Shown here one piece after another: positions 20,328 through 31,600 of a DNA stretch of 47,048 bases. Position 1 is the stretch's first letter; each line of letters opens with the position of its first letter. The DNA is taken from NCBI GenBank assembly GCA_005223375.1, contig RXOD01003840.1, positions 1 through 47,048 of the forward strand, given 5' to 3'. A program made the translations under genes and the position numbers. Source of the stretch: Amoebophrya sp. AT5.2. Its lineage: Eukaryota; Sar; Dinophyceae; Syndiniales; Amoebophryaceae. The notes under the pieces were generated by a model, which worked only from the letters and a program-made list of their open reading frames with translations, did not search any database and had not been told where the DNA came from.

Positions 20328-22952
20328 ATGTCCATTTTCGGTCTCGTTCTCCGCGCTAGTGCAGCTGCAGCCCTCGTCTGCGTTGCCAGCGCTACGAGAA
20401 ATAAACCGCACAAGCCGACGCTCACCATCAGATCGGAATATGTTCATGTTGATCCAGCGAGTTCGAACACGATATCTGCCCGCTCGACGGCGAACAAGCA
20501 GCAGCAGTCAGAAGAAGCTGACACCAAGCGGGTCGCAAGGAAAGGCATCGCAGGCAACAAAAAGCATCAGTCGGACGAGGATCTTCGTCTCTCCGTCGTC
20601 AGATCGTATGAAGCGTCTCTCTTCTACTCTCTCGGCGGGAACTACTTCGGGAACTACTTCTCGAAGGGCTGCGTCAAAAGTTGTTCTCGTCGCGGGAGCG
20701 GGAGCGCTTGGTTGGAAAACGGGCAACAGCGGCAGCAGGAACTACCTGTCCGGCTGTCGCAGCTGCGGGCCGCCGAGGTAGAGCGGGATCTGGAGAACGC
20801 TCGGGAGTGGAGCGAGCCCTCCAAGGGCGGCCGCGATCGGCGGGCGCGGCACATCGAGTTCGCGGTGCGAAGGGCATACGAGGCCGGGCGATGGGTCGTG
20901 GGCGCCACGCTGGAAGGCAGTCGCGACTCCCACGACCTCCTGGTGGAAGCGGGCATGGGGACGAGTCCCGGTTTATTCGATCCGGAGGGCAGCCAGATTA
21001 CTCTTCAGGAAATCGCGGCCGTCTTCGTTCGCCCGACGCTCCAGGAGGTTTGGATGAGCCTGTCGGCGGACATGGGCCCGCAGGAGCAGATACACCAGGG
21101 AGGGACGGAACAACTGCTCCGTCTCGCCTGGGACCCGCTCATTCAGACAGCGTTTCTCGAGGGAGCGGCGGGAAAGATCGATCAAGACCGTAGAGAGGAG
21201 GCCGCAGCGCTGAAGCGAGGACAGCTGCTAGAGCTGGAGCAGGGGAAAGGGAAAGACGCGGATGACGATTCCGATCCCGACCCGATGGACAAAGACAAGT
21301 TGCACGAGCGCGCGGTGCTGCAGTTCAACTTGGAAACGGAGGTTCCCGAACTGACCGTCGGCGACGCGCTGTTTGCGATCGCCAAGAAAACGAGCGCGTC
21401 CGGCCCCTCACCGATTACAGATTCCGCTGCCGCGGCGTCGGTGTCGCGGTCGGACGCGGAAGCGGGCCTGCTGTCGCCATCTTCGGGGGCATTTCTGGCG
21501 CGACCGACGGCCTCTCTGCAACCTTCGTTTCCGTTCGTGATGTCCACCTCCATGTTTTCCTCCTGCGCCGGTGCTCCCGACATCTCTTCCAGAAACTGCC
21601 GCATGCTCGATACCAATCCGACTGTACAGCGATCCTATTGGTCCCTGCCCTACCTGGCCGTGACGGCTGTGTTACGGGAAGCACAGATCATACGTCTGCG
21701 CCAGCAGCTCCAGCACACGGAACAAGAACGCAACCACACGATGGATGTTGACGTCGAGGACAAGGACTTCGAATTTGTCGAAGTCACGCGAGCCTGTGAT
21801 GGTGGGGCGGGAGGTGTTGCGGATGACGCGGGGACGGCGGCGCAAGAACTACAGGAACGCAAACGGCTGGATCTTCTGGTGCACGCGGACCACCACATTT
21901 CTTTGTGGGACCGCTACCAATTGGGCTTCGCTCTGGCGAAAATGGCGCGAGAAAAAGCAAACAAGGTACCCTACAGGGCGAACGAAGAAGATTGTAGTCG
22001 TGTCGCTGTGGCGGGGGCTCACAAGCATGCTAAAATAGGGGACGATGAACAGCTGCCTGCAGATATTCTGGGGCAGTACGTGCTGGTCAGTGATCCGAAG
22101 AATTCTGAAGGCGAGCGGCTTGTGCTTGGCCCGCCCGGCGGGAAGCGTCTCACTTCTGAAGGCTTCGTCAAAAACGCCTTCCTTGCGGCCTTCAGCGCGT
22201 GCTACAACAATCTCAGGTTCGGTGACGAGCAGCAGGAAACGCTCGACGAAGCCCCGCTCGCCGCCATTCGAGAGGCAGAAAACGCGGTCCGTCGGATGCT
22301 CCGGCAGGAAAGGGATCTACTTCTAAATGCGCACAAAACTTCTAAATACTCGAGGTCTTTGCATCAGTTTCTGGCGCATTTGCTGCACCCGGTTTTTTTG
22401 AAGGCCATTGTCTACGCGGCGTGTCACCTCGCGGTGGCAACGGTGTTGGACCATCAGCAGAAAAGCCTAGGAGCCTTAGTCGCAGACGTGGCAGCAACTG
22501 CAACAGGAGAGGCATCGCCGACCACCCCCGCACCCCCAGGAGCTTCCTCTGTCACCACTTCAGACGCCACGTTGACCTCATCGCCCTTCTGCCCGAAGCG
22601 GAGCAATTCCAGGTCGCCGCGGACGAAAGCAAGCGACCACGATGACAGGCACCAGATCGTCGACGACCAGGAGCAGACGCCGGATCTGATACGCCGCGGG
22701 AGGACTGGAGCAAAGGAACGGAAGGAGAAGGTGGAGCAAGCAAACTGCCACCTGTCGCGGGTTGAAGGGCATCCGTGGTACGCGCTGACGAAGGGGCTGA
22801 TCGACGGATTTTTACAGAGTGGCGAATTGCACGACATCGAGAAGAGAGTCGCCGAGTTTAGGTACTTCAAAGAAGAGTACGTAGATTTGAATGTTGCCGG
22901 CGGCCGCGCTGGCGCAGAAGTCGTCGCGCGGTTGTTTGTGCCAGAAAACTAA
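20328..22952 (+). CDS. Orphan secretory-pathway protein, 874 aa
   Basis: The start at the ATG at 20328 gives a typical signal peptide: a short N-region, a hydrophobic core (FGLVLRASAAAALVCVASA) and likely cleavage near residue 22-24. The protein is therefore predicted to enter the ER, and may be secreted, vesicular or plastid-routed. The rest is mainly alpha-helical and charged. There is an acidic stretch around residues 308-325 (DDDSDPDPMDKDK) and an isolated hydrophobic segment at about 681-707 (VFLKAIVYAACHLAVATVL) that could be a membrane helix or buried helix. A Ser/Thr/Pro-rich linker follows at about 720-760. I recognise no enzyme motif or named domain. The gene is intronless and stops with TAA at 22950-22952. 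It precedes another large orphan gene, but I saw no clear similarity between the two. Confidence 0.7.
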   Translation: MSIFGLVLRASAAAALVCVASATRNKPHKPTLTIRSEYVHVDPASSNTISARSTANKQQQSEEADTKRVARKGIAGNKKHQSDEDLRLSVVRSYEASLFYSLGGNYFGNYFSKGCVKSCSRRGSGSAWLENGQQRQQELPVRLSQLRAAEVERDLENAREWSEPSKGGRDRRARHIEFAVRRAYEAGRWVVGATLEGSRDSHDLLVEAGMGTSPGLFDPEGSQITLQEIAAVFVRPTLQEVWMSLSADMGPQEQIHQGGTEQLLRLAWDPLIQTAFLEGAAGKIDQDRREEAAALKRGQLLELEQGKGKDADDDSDPDPMDKDKLHERAVLQFNLETEVPELTVGDALFAIAKKTSASGPSPITDSAAAASVSRSDAEAGLLSPSSGAFLARPTASLQPSFPFVMSTSMFSSCAGAPDISSRNCRMLDTNPTVQRSYWSLPYLAVTAVLREAQIIRLRQQLQHTEQERNHTMDVDVEDKDFEFVEVTRACDGGAGGVADDAGTAAQELQERKRLDLLVHADHHISLWDRYQLGFALAKMAREKANKVPYRANEEDCSRVAVAGAHKHAKIGDDEQLPADILGQYVLVSDPKNSEGERLVLGPPGGKRLTSEGFVKNAFLAAFSACYNNLRFGDEQQETLDEAPLAAIREAENAVRRMLRQERDLLLNAHKTSKYSRSLHQFLAHLLHPVFLKAIVYAACHLAVATVLDHQQKSLGALVADVAATATGEASPTTPAPPGASSVTTSDATLTSSPFCPKRSNSRSPRTKASDHDDRHQIVDDQEQTPDLIRRGRTGAKERKEKVEQANCHLSRVEGHPWYALTKGLIDGFLQSGELHDIEKRVAEFRYFKEEYVDLNVAGGRAGAEVVARLFVPEN

Positions 22953-23889
22953 AACTTCTATAAACGCGCAGGACGATTAGCAGAACCAGGACGGGAAAAA
23001 ACATATCAGGGAAAGGCGGTACGCGTAGTCGAATAATTATCACATCGCCACGAGCTATAGTTATACGCATTGATTATGATTTGGTATCGCGCTACCCGCA
23101 ACTGCGTCATGATCGACGCTAGTTGCGCAAATACTTCTCGCGCAATTCATCCAAGGAACGAAGATGATTTGGAAAATCTTTGCGAAGTCGAAGGGAAGCG
23201 GCTCACACAGTGAGTAAGTAACTCGGAAGTGTGAAAAAGTTCAAGCACTCGTCCTCGCCACAATTTCTGACGTTTCTGTTCCCAGAAATGTGTACACAAT
23301 TCACTGATCAAGATCATCTAGGCAGAAGAAGCAAACTGGTGGGATTGCATGTGCATCAAGTAGGGTTGCGTCACAGAAGCAAACTTGTTTTGCATCGCTC
23401 GTCGGCTCTTGTTCGCAAAACCATTGCCTTTGCCACTTCTTACTTAACCGATGATGATGACCTAGATTCGCAGCGTCGCCCCTTTCACTTTCTTCATTAT
23501 GCGGCCGCCCGGTGCTCCGGCAGCAACTCGAAAGCCCTCACCGCGACTCATGATTCCTGTTCCGTGCCTTAGCTCAGTGATGTAAATCTACCGATGCGGC
23601 GCGATCTCGGTCTACTTGACAATCATCATTATGCGGATGGTCTCTTACTCTTCACACAACTCCATGCATTGATTTGAATACCAGCTGCAGAATTTTTCGT
23701 GCAAGAACGTCGCATATCTATTTACAACGTGTACGTGTGGCTAAATTTTTCGCAGTGAACTACGTACGTAGATTTCCTGCCAAAAGTAAGCGTAAAGGCT
23801 AAGTGAAGAAAACATATACGATTGGTGCTCTTGTTTCCGGGGGAGGTGCAGGGAGCAGAAAGGAAAGTGAGACGACAACATCAAACAAG
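22953..23889. other. Spacer without recognisable gene
   Basis: About 940 nt, AT-rich. A TAGCTCAGT string near 23570 resembles a tRNA A box, but there is no B box or acceptor pairing. The open frame at 23231-23572 lacks coding composition. Confidence 0.4.
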
Positions 23890-26800
23890 ATGTCGCCACC
23901 GCTCGCGCTCGACGATCGCGAGCGCGGCTGGTGGGAGAAGATCGGTATTGGAGTCGGCCAAACTTTCACCGGCTTCGCAAAAATTCCGGCCTTCGGTTTC
24001 AACAATCTGAGCGACGTTATTGACCGGACCTTTGACAGTGTGGAGGAGAACCTCAAGAGCCGCGAGCAGGCGCGCGAGTTGGAGAGCCAGAAGCGCGCGT
24101 GCGACGAGTTCATGACGCTTGCCAGGGAGCGCTGGGAAAAGGAGAACGCGGCCCGAGACGACAGCGCAGTTTACAGGAGGAACAAGACGAGAAACGGTGC
24201 GGGGTCGCAGAAGATCGACTCGGGCTGGCAAGCGTGGCGCACGCGCGTCGTCCTCGAGGAGTTAGTATTCATGAGCCAGTTTTTGGTTGACCTACTCCAG
24301 GAGATTCATCGCGAACACATGTCGTCGGACCGGGCGCTGCTTGGGCACATCATCCGGGGCGAAGACGACTACGGAATGCTGCTCGCGATGGTCGCAGGCT
24401 GGTTTCTGCAGGAGTCCTGGACCTGGGCGACGGTGGTAGAGTCGAACAGCGTCACGTGCGAGCTGCTGGAGTCGCTGAGACGCTCCAGCGAAGCTGCGGA
24501 CCTAGCGTCGCGGCTCCGGGGAGCCCTCGGGCCGCTGCGCGCGGTGGGATGCACGATTTCGCGCACCGCTCTCGGAATCATCCGCAGGCGAATAGCGGAG
24601 CTGGACACGGATGTAGCCGCTCCGTTTTTTGCAAAGGCTGAGTACTGGTACGGGATGAGGGAATCGATTTCCAGGGTCGTAGCTGCCGCTGGATTAGGCC
24701 AGAGGAAGGGAGGACGCGGAAAAAGGGTGTCATTGCTGAAGCGGGGGCGCGCAGTCATGCGGAAGTTTCTGCGCATCACTCGAGATCGCGAGCGTCACCT
24801 CGGAAGGCTTTTCAGTCAGGGACTGCTGATCGACGAGGGGCGCCAGTTGGTGGAGCTGGGAGCAATTGAGCGCATCACGCTGCCTCCCTGCCTGCGCAGC
24901 GATGGAACAAGACCCAGGAAACAATCCCAGCGGACGGAAGAGGTGGTGGTGTTTCATCGTCGTGGCCGGGAGCAAGGCGGTTCGATGGATAGTGAGACCA
25001 ATATCAAGGACTACCTCACGGTAAAGGAGCTAAAGGATCTCTGCTTACTCCTCGGCCTGCACCATTCCGAAAACATAAAACCGCGCGTTGTAGGTGACAC
25101 CATCTACATGGCGGCGCACGGGAACGCCCAAGAGGAACAGGACCATGATGGCGGCACGACCACCTCTATCGTACCCATTTCTAGCACCGAGTCGCCTGCC
25201 GCCGCCGCGTACTTCAATGGCTCCTGTATGCTAGAGCTGGATCATGTACCCGCAGAGGAAGAAGTGCTTGCTCCCGTGAAAAACATTGCAATTGCGAATT
25301 TTCCGCTTGAAGATGGACGCGGCCACGCAGGCACCGGCACCGCACGGGCCAAGAATAAGAAGCCCGCTCCCGCCGCCGGGCCCCCATCCAAAAAAGTGCG
25401 CAGATTCTACTCCTTCAAGGCGCAGAAGTGCTTCTTGGAGTCCGTCGACGCTGCAGGCGTGGCACAATCGGTTTTACCTACATCCAAGGCTTCGCGGAGA
25501 GGGGGCAGGAACGCGGCCCGAGAAAAAGCCGAGTTGGAGAAGGTGCGGGCTTTCGTAAAGCCGTTCCTGGGTGACGAACGGATCTTTCCTGAGGGCAGTG
25601 ACGTGAAAAATGCCTGGAAAAATATCCTCAACATTCCCTTTCTTGACGCTCGAGTTCTTGGCAGAAGTGGCAAACACCCGCTCGTGGACCTTGCGGCCAA
25701 GCTGTGTAAGGCAGGTTACACATACATCGACGCATCTTCGTCGCCCGACGTCCAGATAAATGAATCGGGCGACAATTGCACCCGGGACCGGAGAAGCGAG
25801 CAGCACTTGCGCGCACAGGTAATGGTTGCGCTGCACTTGTCAGCAAAAGCTGCGGTCGTGAGCGAGCGGTTGAACCGAATGCTGGGCACAAATTTACATG
25901 GTGCCCCAGCAAACACCATGCATGAACCGCCCGTATCCGGCGGAGGACCTCCACCTCCGAGAATGGTCTTGGGCGACCCGTCACGGCATTCGAACGCGAA
26001 CCACACTTACTTCGGCTACGAACAGGCTGTAGCGATCGGCGGATTCCTGGACGACGCGAGAGTCAAGTTCTGGCGTGACATTGAGGAGATGCGTCGCGAG
26101 TGCGTCAACCATTTCAGCCCAGAATCTGCGCACTGGCACTGCCAGGCACTTCGGAGACAACTTTCGCCGAAAATCGATGCACACGGAACCACGTCATTCG
26201 ACCCCGGACCGGGAGCGCCCGACCGCAAACCCGGCCTGCTATCAAGTAGCGGAGTTTCAACGCTCGTTGCTTTCGCTGAGACAAGTACCACGGACGACTG
26301 TAGCGCTACGGGCGTCCAGCGGCTTATTGACGAGTTTTGCGTGACAGCGAGTCGGATCAGCTTCCTGAAGTGTGCGATGGATCCGCCGCTGCGAGTGCGA
26401 GGTCCGAGGGACCTTATCAACCGGCTGGGGGCTCGGCTCACCGGGAGAGGAAAAACTGCGGCAGAGTCCTGTTGGGAATCCTGGGTGGCAGCAGAGCAAT
26501 CGGTCGTCGGCAGTGCGCATTTCCTTTCCATTCCCGAGGGGTCCCGCGACCTGCTTGTCGAGAAGCTCAAGACGAACCGGAAGGCGCGCGAACAAAACTA
26601 CGCGCCGAAGCTTGTCCGTGTACTCTTCGACGAACAAAAGAACGAGGAGCAACCGGAAGAACAAAAGGTCCGGGCAGAGAAGCGCTCGTGGTGGTCGCGT
26701 TCGTATGACCTCCTCCAGAAGCACGTCACTGGAACTGCTGCAAGCGACCGCGAACGCCAGGAGACGGTGGCCGAGCTCTTCGAGCGGGACATGGAAAAGG

Positions 26801-27945
26801 CGGACGAGCTTGTCGACCGGTTGGCACTGCAGCTGACCCGCACCAGACTTACGCGCCGTCTCAGGAGCAGTGGCGCGATTCTTGCCAGCGAGCAGGACAC
26901 GCTGCGGATGGTTCTCGACGCGGTGCAAGAGGACTCTGCAGATCATGCCGAGGAAAGCGATGGAATGACGGAAGAGCATGCGGAATCGGACACAGAAGCT
27001 TTGCCCTCTTTGTCCCACCAGTACGAGGAAGAGCGACAACAGCGACGACGACAACCCCAACCACATCCCCTACGACGGAAAAAGTGTCGCAGGAGGTACA
27101 CACGTCAAATGCGCACTAGCTACACCTTTTTTCGGGATAACTGCAGGCCGGGTTTTCGTGTCGTCGACGCGCTGTCTTCGAATCCGCGCGTCGTTGATAT
27201 CGCAGTGAAACCAGGTACCGAGAAAGCTGAATTTCGCGGGCTGAAAAAAGGTTTCTTCTCGAAAGACAGGGTCGGGCGACAAACCCCTGCCGCTGTGCCC
27301 AGTAGTCTTCGCATCAATCAAGATGACCATGACTGCTCGGCAAAAATGAACAAGGAGGAGCGCCGGCCTACCGCAGCTGAGGTGGCTAGCGAAACGATTT
27401 TGGGGCCGCCGCCAGCAGAAGCTGAAGCTGTTGGGTTCGCGAGCAGCGGATCGCTTCTCTTGCGCGATGAGGAAGGCGACGAGGATGCACAAGTACAGCA
27501 GGTATCAGATAATGCACATACGTCAAGCCGAGGCGGCGCGCTCGCTGCACCAGTCCCGAAAAAGCAGTACACCATCGAAGACGCGCTGCGTGATGGCCAG
27601 TACAGGCTGAAGAGCTGCAAGAGCCACGTGAAGTACGAGCGCATCATGCGGGACACGGCCTGTCCCTTGAAACCCCTGCGGCAGGTCGTCGTGCTGCGGA
27701 GTGATTTCAAATTCGAGAAATTCCGCACGAAAAAAACACACGACACCGATGCGATTTTGTCTTTCCTACGCAAGAACGACGAGGAATGGGAAGAGCACAA
27801 AGAGAGATTTTGCGTCCGGGACAACGAGTCAGAAGATGACGAAGTAGATGCGGAGGATTGTGGTCAGGGGCAACGAAGAATCGCGGATGGGGCGGACCCG
27901 TCGCCGGGCAGAAGTGCACTGAAACCCATGAATGGGAAAGAATAA
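23890..27945 (+). CDS. Large orphan protein, 1351 aa
   Basis: Single-exon gene. The ATG at 23890 is the first in-frame methionine; the frame is open further upstream without one. The N-terminus starts MSPPLALDDRERGWWEKIG and passes into a charged helix (about residues 40-95, with VEENLKSREQARELESQ) that looks coiled-coil-forming. A helical, partly hydrophobic region follows, including MLLAMVAGWFLQESWTW near 155-175. The middle alternates helical blocks with Gly/Pro-rich linkers. A strongly basic cluster (RRKKCRRRYTRQ, near residue 1065) could act as a nuclear signal or nucleic-acid-binding patch. The C-terminal ~130 residues form a compact-looking block containing YTIEDALRDGQYRLKSCKSH, then an acidic tail. 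I recognise no family and assign no function. The next gene begins only 65 nt after the stop. Confidence 0.65.
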   Translation: MSPPLALDDRERGWWEKIGIGVGQTFTGFAKIPAFGFNNLSDVIDRTFDSVEENLKSREQARELESQKRACDEFMTLARERWEKENAARDDSAVYRRNKTRNGAGSQKIDSGWQAWRTRVVLEELVFMSQFLVDLLQEIHREHMSSDRALLGHIIRGEDDYGMLLAMVAGWFLQESWTWATVVESNSVTCELLESLRRSSEAADLASRLRGALGPLRAVGCTISRTALGIIRRRIAELDTDVAAPFFAKAEYWYGMRESISRVVAAAGLGQRKGGRGKRVSLLKRGRAVMRKFLRITRDRERHLGRLFSQGLLIDEGRQLVELGAIERITLPPCLRSDGTRPRKQSQRTEEVVVFHRRGREQGGSMDSETNIKDYLTVKELKDLCLLLGLHHSENIKPRVVGDTIYMAAHGNAQEEQDHDGGTTTSIVPISSTESPAAAAYFNGSCMLELDHVPAEEEVLAPVKNIAIANFPLEDGRGHAGTGTARAKNKKPAPAAGPPSKKVRRFYSFKAQKCFLESVDAAGVAQSVLPTSKASRRGGRNAAREKAELEKVRAFVKPFLGDERIFPEGSDVKNAWKNILNIPFLDARVLGRSGKHPLVDLAAKLCKAGYTYIDASSSPDVQINESGDNCTRDRRSEQHLRAQVMVALHLSAKAAVVSERLNRMLGTNLHGAPANTMHEPPVSGGGPPPPRMVLGDPSRHSNANHTYFGYEQAVAIGGFLDDARVKFWRDIEEMRRECVNHFSPESAHWHCQALRRQLSPKIDAHGTTSFDPGPGAPDRKPGLLSSSGVSTLVAFAETSTTDDCSATGVQRLIDEFCVTASRISFLKCAMDPPLRVRGPRDLINRLGARLTGRGKTAAESCWESWVAAEQSVVGSAHFLSIPEGSRDLLVEKLKTNRKAREQNYAPKLVRVLFDEQKNEEQPEEQKVRAEKRSWWSRSYDLLQKHVTGTAASDRERQETVAELFERDMEKADELVDRLALQLTRTRLTRRLRSSGAILASEQDTLRMVLDAVQEDSADHAEESDGMTEEHAESDTEALPSLSHQYEEERQQRRRQPQPHPLRRKKCRRRYTRQMRTSYTFFRDNCRPGFRVVDALSSNPRVVDIAVKPGTEKAEFRGLKKGFFSKDRVGRQTPAAVPSSLRINQDDHDCSAKMNKEERRPTAAEVASETILGPPPAEAEAVGFASSGSLLLRDEEGDEDAQVQQVSDNAHTSSRGGALAAPVPKKQYTIEDALRDGQYRLKSCKSHVKYERIMRDTACPLKPLRQVVVLRSDFKFEKFRTKKTHDTDAILSFLRKNDEEWEEHKERFCVRDNESEDDEVDAEDCGQGQRRIADGADPSPGRSALKPMNGKE

Positions 27946-28010
27946 GAATAATGTTGACATTGAGAACTCATAAAATTTCAGAATTGCGTGGTCTGACTTG
28001 CGCTGGCACG

Positions 28011-28618
28011 ATGCGGCAGCGTTTTGGTCAGACTTCAATTGCCAAGCAGAAGCAACTTTTATTTCCCATGTGAAGCAAATTATAGATACCACAATGAATC
28101 GCAAACTCATCGATAAAGTACCAATGGCATGGCGCACGAGCACGACCAGTCTCGATTTCTTTCTCGTGTGGTTTGATTTCGCGCGCGCGCTGCCTAGGCG
28201 TACGCTGAGTTGCGGCGGAGGCTGCGGTGTCCAGGGAAGCGGACCACCTGAGTGAAGACAAGCGCCTCTTCGGGTCGTCCCCGAAATTGAGGGAGCCACA
28301 CGAGGAGCTTGATACTCACACGCAGGAACTCTGTTGGGCGAGGAAGGTAGTTCTAGTTCTTTTTTGTCATGCTCATGCGAGCGCATCATCACCGATGAGA
28401 ATGAGGAGGACCGGGAGGCTGGGGCTCAGAGCGCCACAGACGAACGCGGGGAGCTACTTAGATATGCAGACGGAGAGCGAGGAGCGAGAGAAGATGAACA
28501 TGAAGTAAGACTACAGACTGAGGCAATCGAAACGCTCCTGAAGATATGCCAACGATGCGAGATTGATTTAGCACCAGGACCAATAGGCACGAACACGATG
28601 GACGCGCTCACGCAATAA
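28011..28618 (+). CDS. Possible small three-exon protein, 129 aa
   Basis: Three exons, 28011-28069, 28235-28346 and 28400-28618, join without frame breaks through two introns: GTGAAG...TCCAG (165 nt) and GTAGTT...ATGAG (53 nt). The model starts MRQRFGQTSIAKQKQLLFPM and ends in the helix TEAIETLLKICQRCEIDL and then MDALTQ. The middle is rich in Glu, Asp and Arg. The second and third exons show coding-like composition; the first is short and least certain. I recognise no family. The gene sits between the 1351-aa orphan (65 nt upstream) and the first MFS transporter, whose ATG is 24 nt past this stop codon and in the same frame. An alternative is that these exons are part of the 5' end of the transporter transcript. 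Confidence 0.4.
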
Positions 28619-28642
28619 AACGAAAAGGAGAACAAGAATACA

Positions 28643-31600
28643 ATGAGTTCTCCTACTCGACAGAGCAGCGGCTCCCGCAACGGTCTACACATGCCTCAGG
28701 CGGCACCCTCAGCACCTACTGGTTCCGCCGCGGCAGCGACGGTGCCGTCTTCCTCGTCCTCGATCGAAAAAATGGGCGCCACCTCTTGCACCAGCGCGAC
28801 CACGCTTCGGTCGTTTCTGCGGAACGCCCCCAAGGAGCTTTACTTGATCTACCTGCTTAAGTACTGCGAGTCTTACGCCTACTTCGTTTTTTCGTACGTG
28901 CTCATCCTTTTCCTTAGCGATGAGTTCAGTTTGTCGGACGAGACGGCAGGCGTCGTGTACGGCGTGCACGGCATGCTGATCTCCGTGTACGGTTTTCTCA
29001 TGGGTACGGTCGTCGATTCCGTGGGGGTGAAGTGGAGCGTCACTTTCGGCATGATCATTCTCTTCCTCTCCCGCCTCCTCCTCGTCTTCACCTCCTCCCT
29101 GCACAGCATGCTCACGATTCTGTTCGTCTTCATGCCGATCGGCTGTTCTCTCGCCGTGCCGGTCCTACAAATTGGGATCAAGCGGCTGACGCTCCCCGGC
29201 GACCGCGTACTGGCGTACTCGCTGTTCTACGTGATCATGAACCTCGCCGCGATCACGGCGGCACCGGCGGTGGACGCCTTTCGCACCCGCTTCCCCCTGG
29301 GGCTCAAATTTACGCTCTTCGGCTTCGGCGGGGGCGGAGCAGGGGGAAGCAGTGCGGCGGGGGTTGGAGAGGGTCATGATCTTGCGGGGGTTGTACAACT
29401 AGGGGGTGGAGCTGGAGACGAGAACGCGTTTTCGGCAGCAGCGACGGGGAGGACGACGATCCCCTCGTTCGACAGCAGCCTAGTGAGCCCGCCGACAAGC
29501 ACGAGCCTGAACTTAAACATGAACTTGAGTCCGGAGGTGTTCGAAATCTCGGCGTTCCGGTTGCTGATTTTGTCAGGTGCGGGCGTGACGTTTTTGTCGA
29601 TGTTCATCGCACTGACGCTGCTGCGAGACTTAGAAATGTTGCCGGACGGCACCCTGCTGGAACTCGAGGGCGGCGTTCCTGTGACCGCGGGTGGAATGAT
29701 CGGAGGAGGTGCGCCGGTGCCACCAGGTGGAACAGGCACAACTACAGCAGAAGAAGATCACCTGACGAGAGCAGGTGGAATATTAGAGCAAGGTCCGCAA
29801 CACTCGTCCTGTGGCGGTTCCGGCGTGTCGCTAGCACCGTCCGCACTGGAGCTGCTGGAACAAGGCTCGACAAGAAGGACGGCATCGACCGCGAGCGGGG
29901 GCGATTCGGATCACACTCGCGGTGTGGCGTCCTTGTCGTCTACGCAGAGCACCATGTCCGTCGATGAAGAAGTGCAGATGCTGCTTTCGGGGGAGCAGCC
30001 CTCTACGTCTACAGCGGCAGGATCGGTTTCAGGACAGTCCTCCGTGCGATCATCGCCCGGGAAAACGTCGTCGACTGAGTCGGCGTCGTCCACTTCTATA
30101 CGGCAGACAGGGCATCACCATCAGAAATCCTCCGCAAGATCCGCTTTCCGCTCGGTGGAATTAGAAGCCGACCTCGCATCATTCGCGAGCGTGAATAGCC
30201 TGACGAGCGTGAACAGCTTCTCGTCAGCGAGAAGCGAGGCGCTAGCAGACGAGGTACGAATTACGAATTAGGGCTGCGGCGCACCTACCTACAACTTACT
30301 TAAAGTAGGCTCTGCAGCTTCTGGTAGGAACGAATGTAATTCCGATATTCATCGTCCATCAGCTTCACCTTCAGGTTCAGCGAGGGAAATGGAAGGTTGT
30401 GAGAACTCCAGAAGGTAAACAAGATTGCGATTGCAAAATTCACGCCAGGATGACGTGCGCGCGCAGGATCTCGAGGACATTTTGCTGGCCCAGTCTCTGT
30501 CGGGGTCCCGCAGCTCGCGGCCCGTCGGCGAGGCTGGCTTTCAGGAGCATTTGGTCTCCGACGCGTTTTCTCGCCAAAGACGGGGCTTCGGTGGCGGAGT
30601 AGAAGGCCAAGGCGCTTCCTCAACGTCTCCGGGAAAAACGTCGTCCACAAGCGCGTCCTCATCGACTGGCGCCGGCAAGTACGTGAAGATGGCCACCCTG
30701 AAGAGCAACGCCGACGTCGCCACCGGCTTCTGCTCCGCAAGTTGCAGACCCGCAGCTCCCCGGCCCCAAATCCCGCTGCAGCCTCCTTTCCTGAAGTCTC
30801 CGTGTGCGCTGTACAGCGAGGTTTTCCGTTCCGACTCTTTTTGGCGGTTTTTCCTCCTCGTTTCGCTGTTGATAGGGGTGCGGGTCATTTTCCGCTACCT
30901 TGACGCTCTGTTCCCGAAGTATCTCATCCGTGAGCTCGGGCCCACCGCTCTCTACGGCTCCGTGATCGCTCTGGATCCCCTGCTTATCCTGTTCCTGGTG
31001 CCGACGATCTCGCTGCTCACCATGAACAAGATCTCTTCTCTGAACATGATCATCTTCGGTTCCTTCCTCTCCGCGGTCGCGCCCTTCTGGCTAGCGCTGG
31101 GGCACCAGTACTGGAACTCCATCCTCTTCATCTGCACGCTGGCGGTGGGGGAGGCGTGCTGGTCGCCGCGACTGTACGAGTACACGATGAGAATGGCCGA
31201 GCCGGGGAAAGAGGGCACGTACACCGCGCTCGCGAACGCGCCCATGTTCTGCGCGACCCTGATAGCAGGCAGCTTCTCGGGCTACCTGCTCGAGATCTTC
31301 TGCCCGGAAAACGGCCCGAAGCACGGCGAAGTCATGTGGCTCATCGTGGGAATCACGTCCACGTGCTCACCGATCGCACTCTACTTCGCGCGCGACGTAA
31401 TCGCGGGCGTCCCAACCGTGGGAATGGGAAGAAAAATGGACCTGGGGGCGTGGAAACAAGGAGCTCGCGCCGCGTCTTCGCCCCTTGGGGGAGGAGGTAG
31501 CTCCGCGACACTGTTTTGTGAATGTATGATCCTATAAGTAGCTCGATGAAGGAGCAGCTGCTGATGCTGTTGATGACGTTGACGACACAGCGATGTTTTT

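Noticed and set aside
23568..23625. TAGCTCAGT string suggestive of a tRNA
   Set aside because: No GGTTCGANYCC-type B box and no acceptor-stem pairing.
30300..30395. Minus-strand reading LNLKVKLMDDEYRNYIRSYQ inside the first intron of the MFS gene
   Set aside because: Looks protein-like for about 30 residues, but the upstream part is only the shadow of the transporter exon and no start or splice site supports it.
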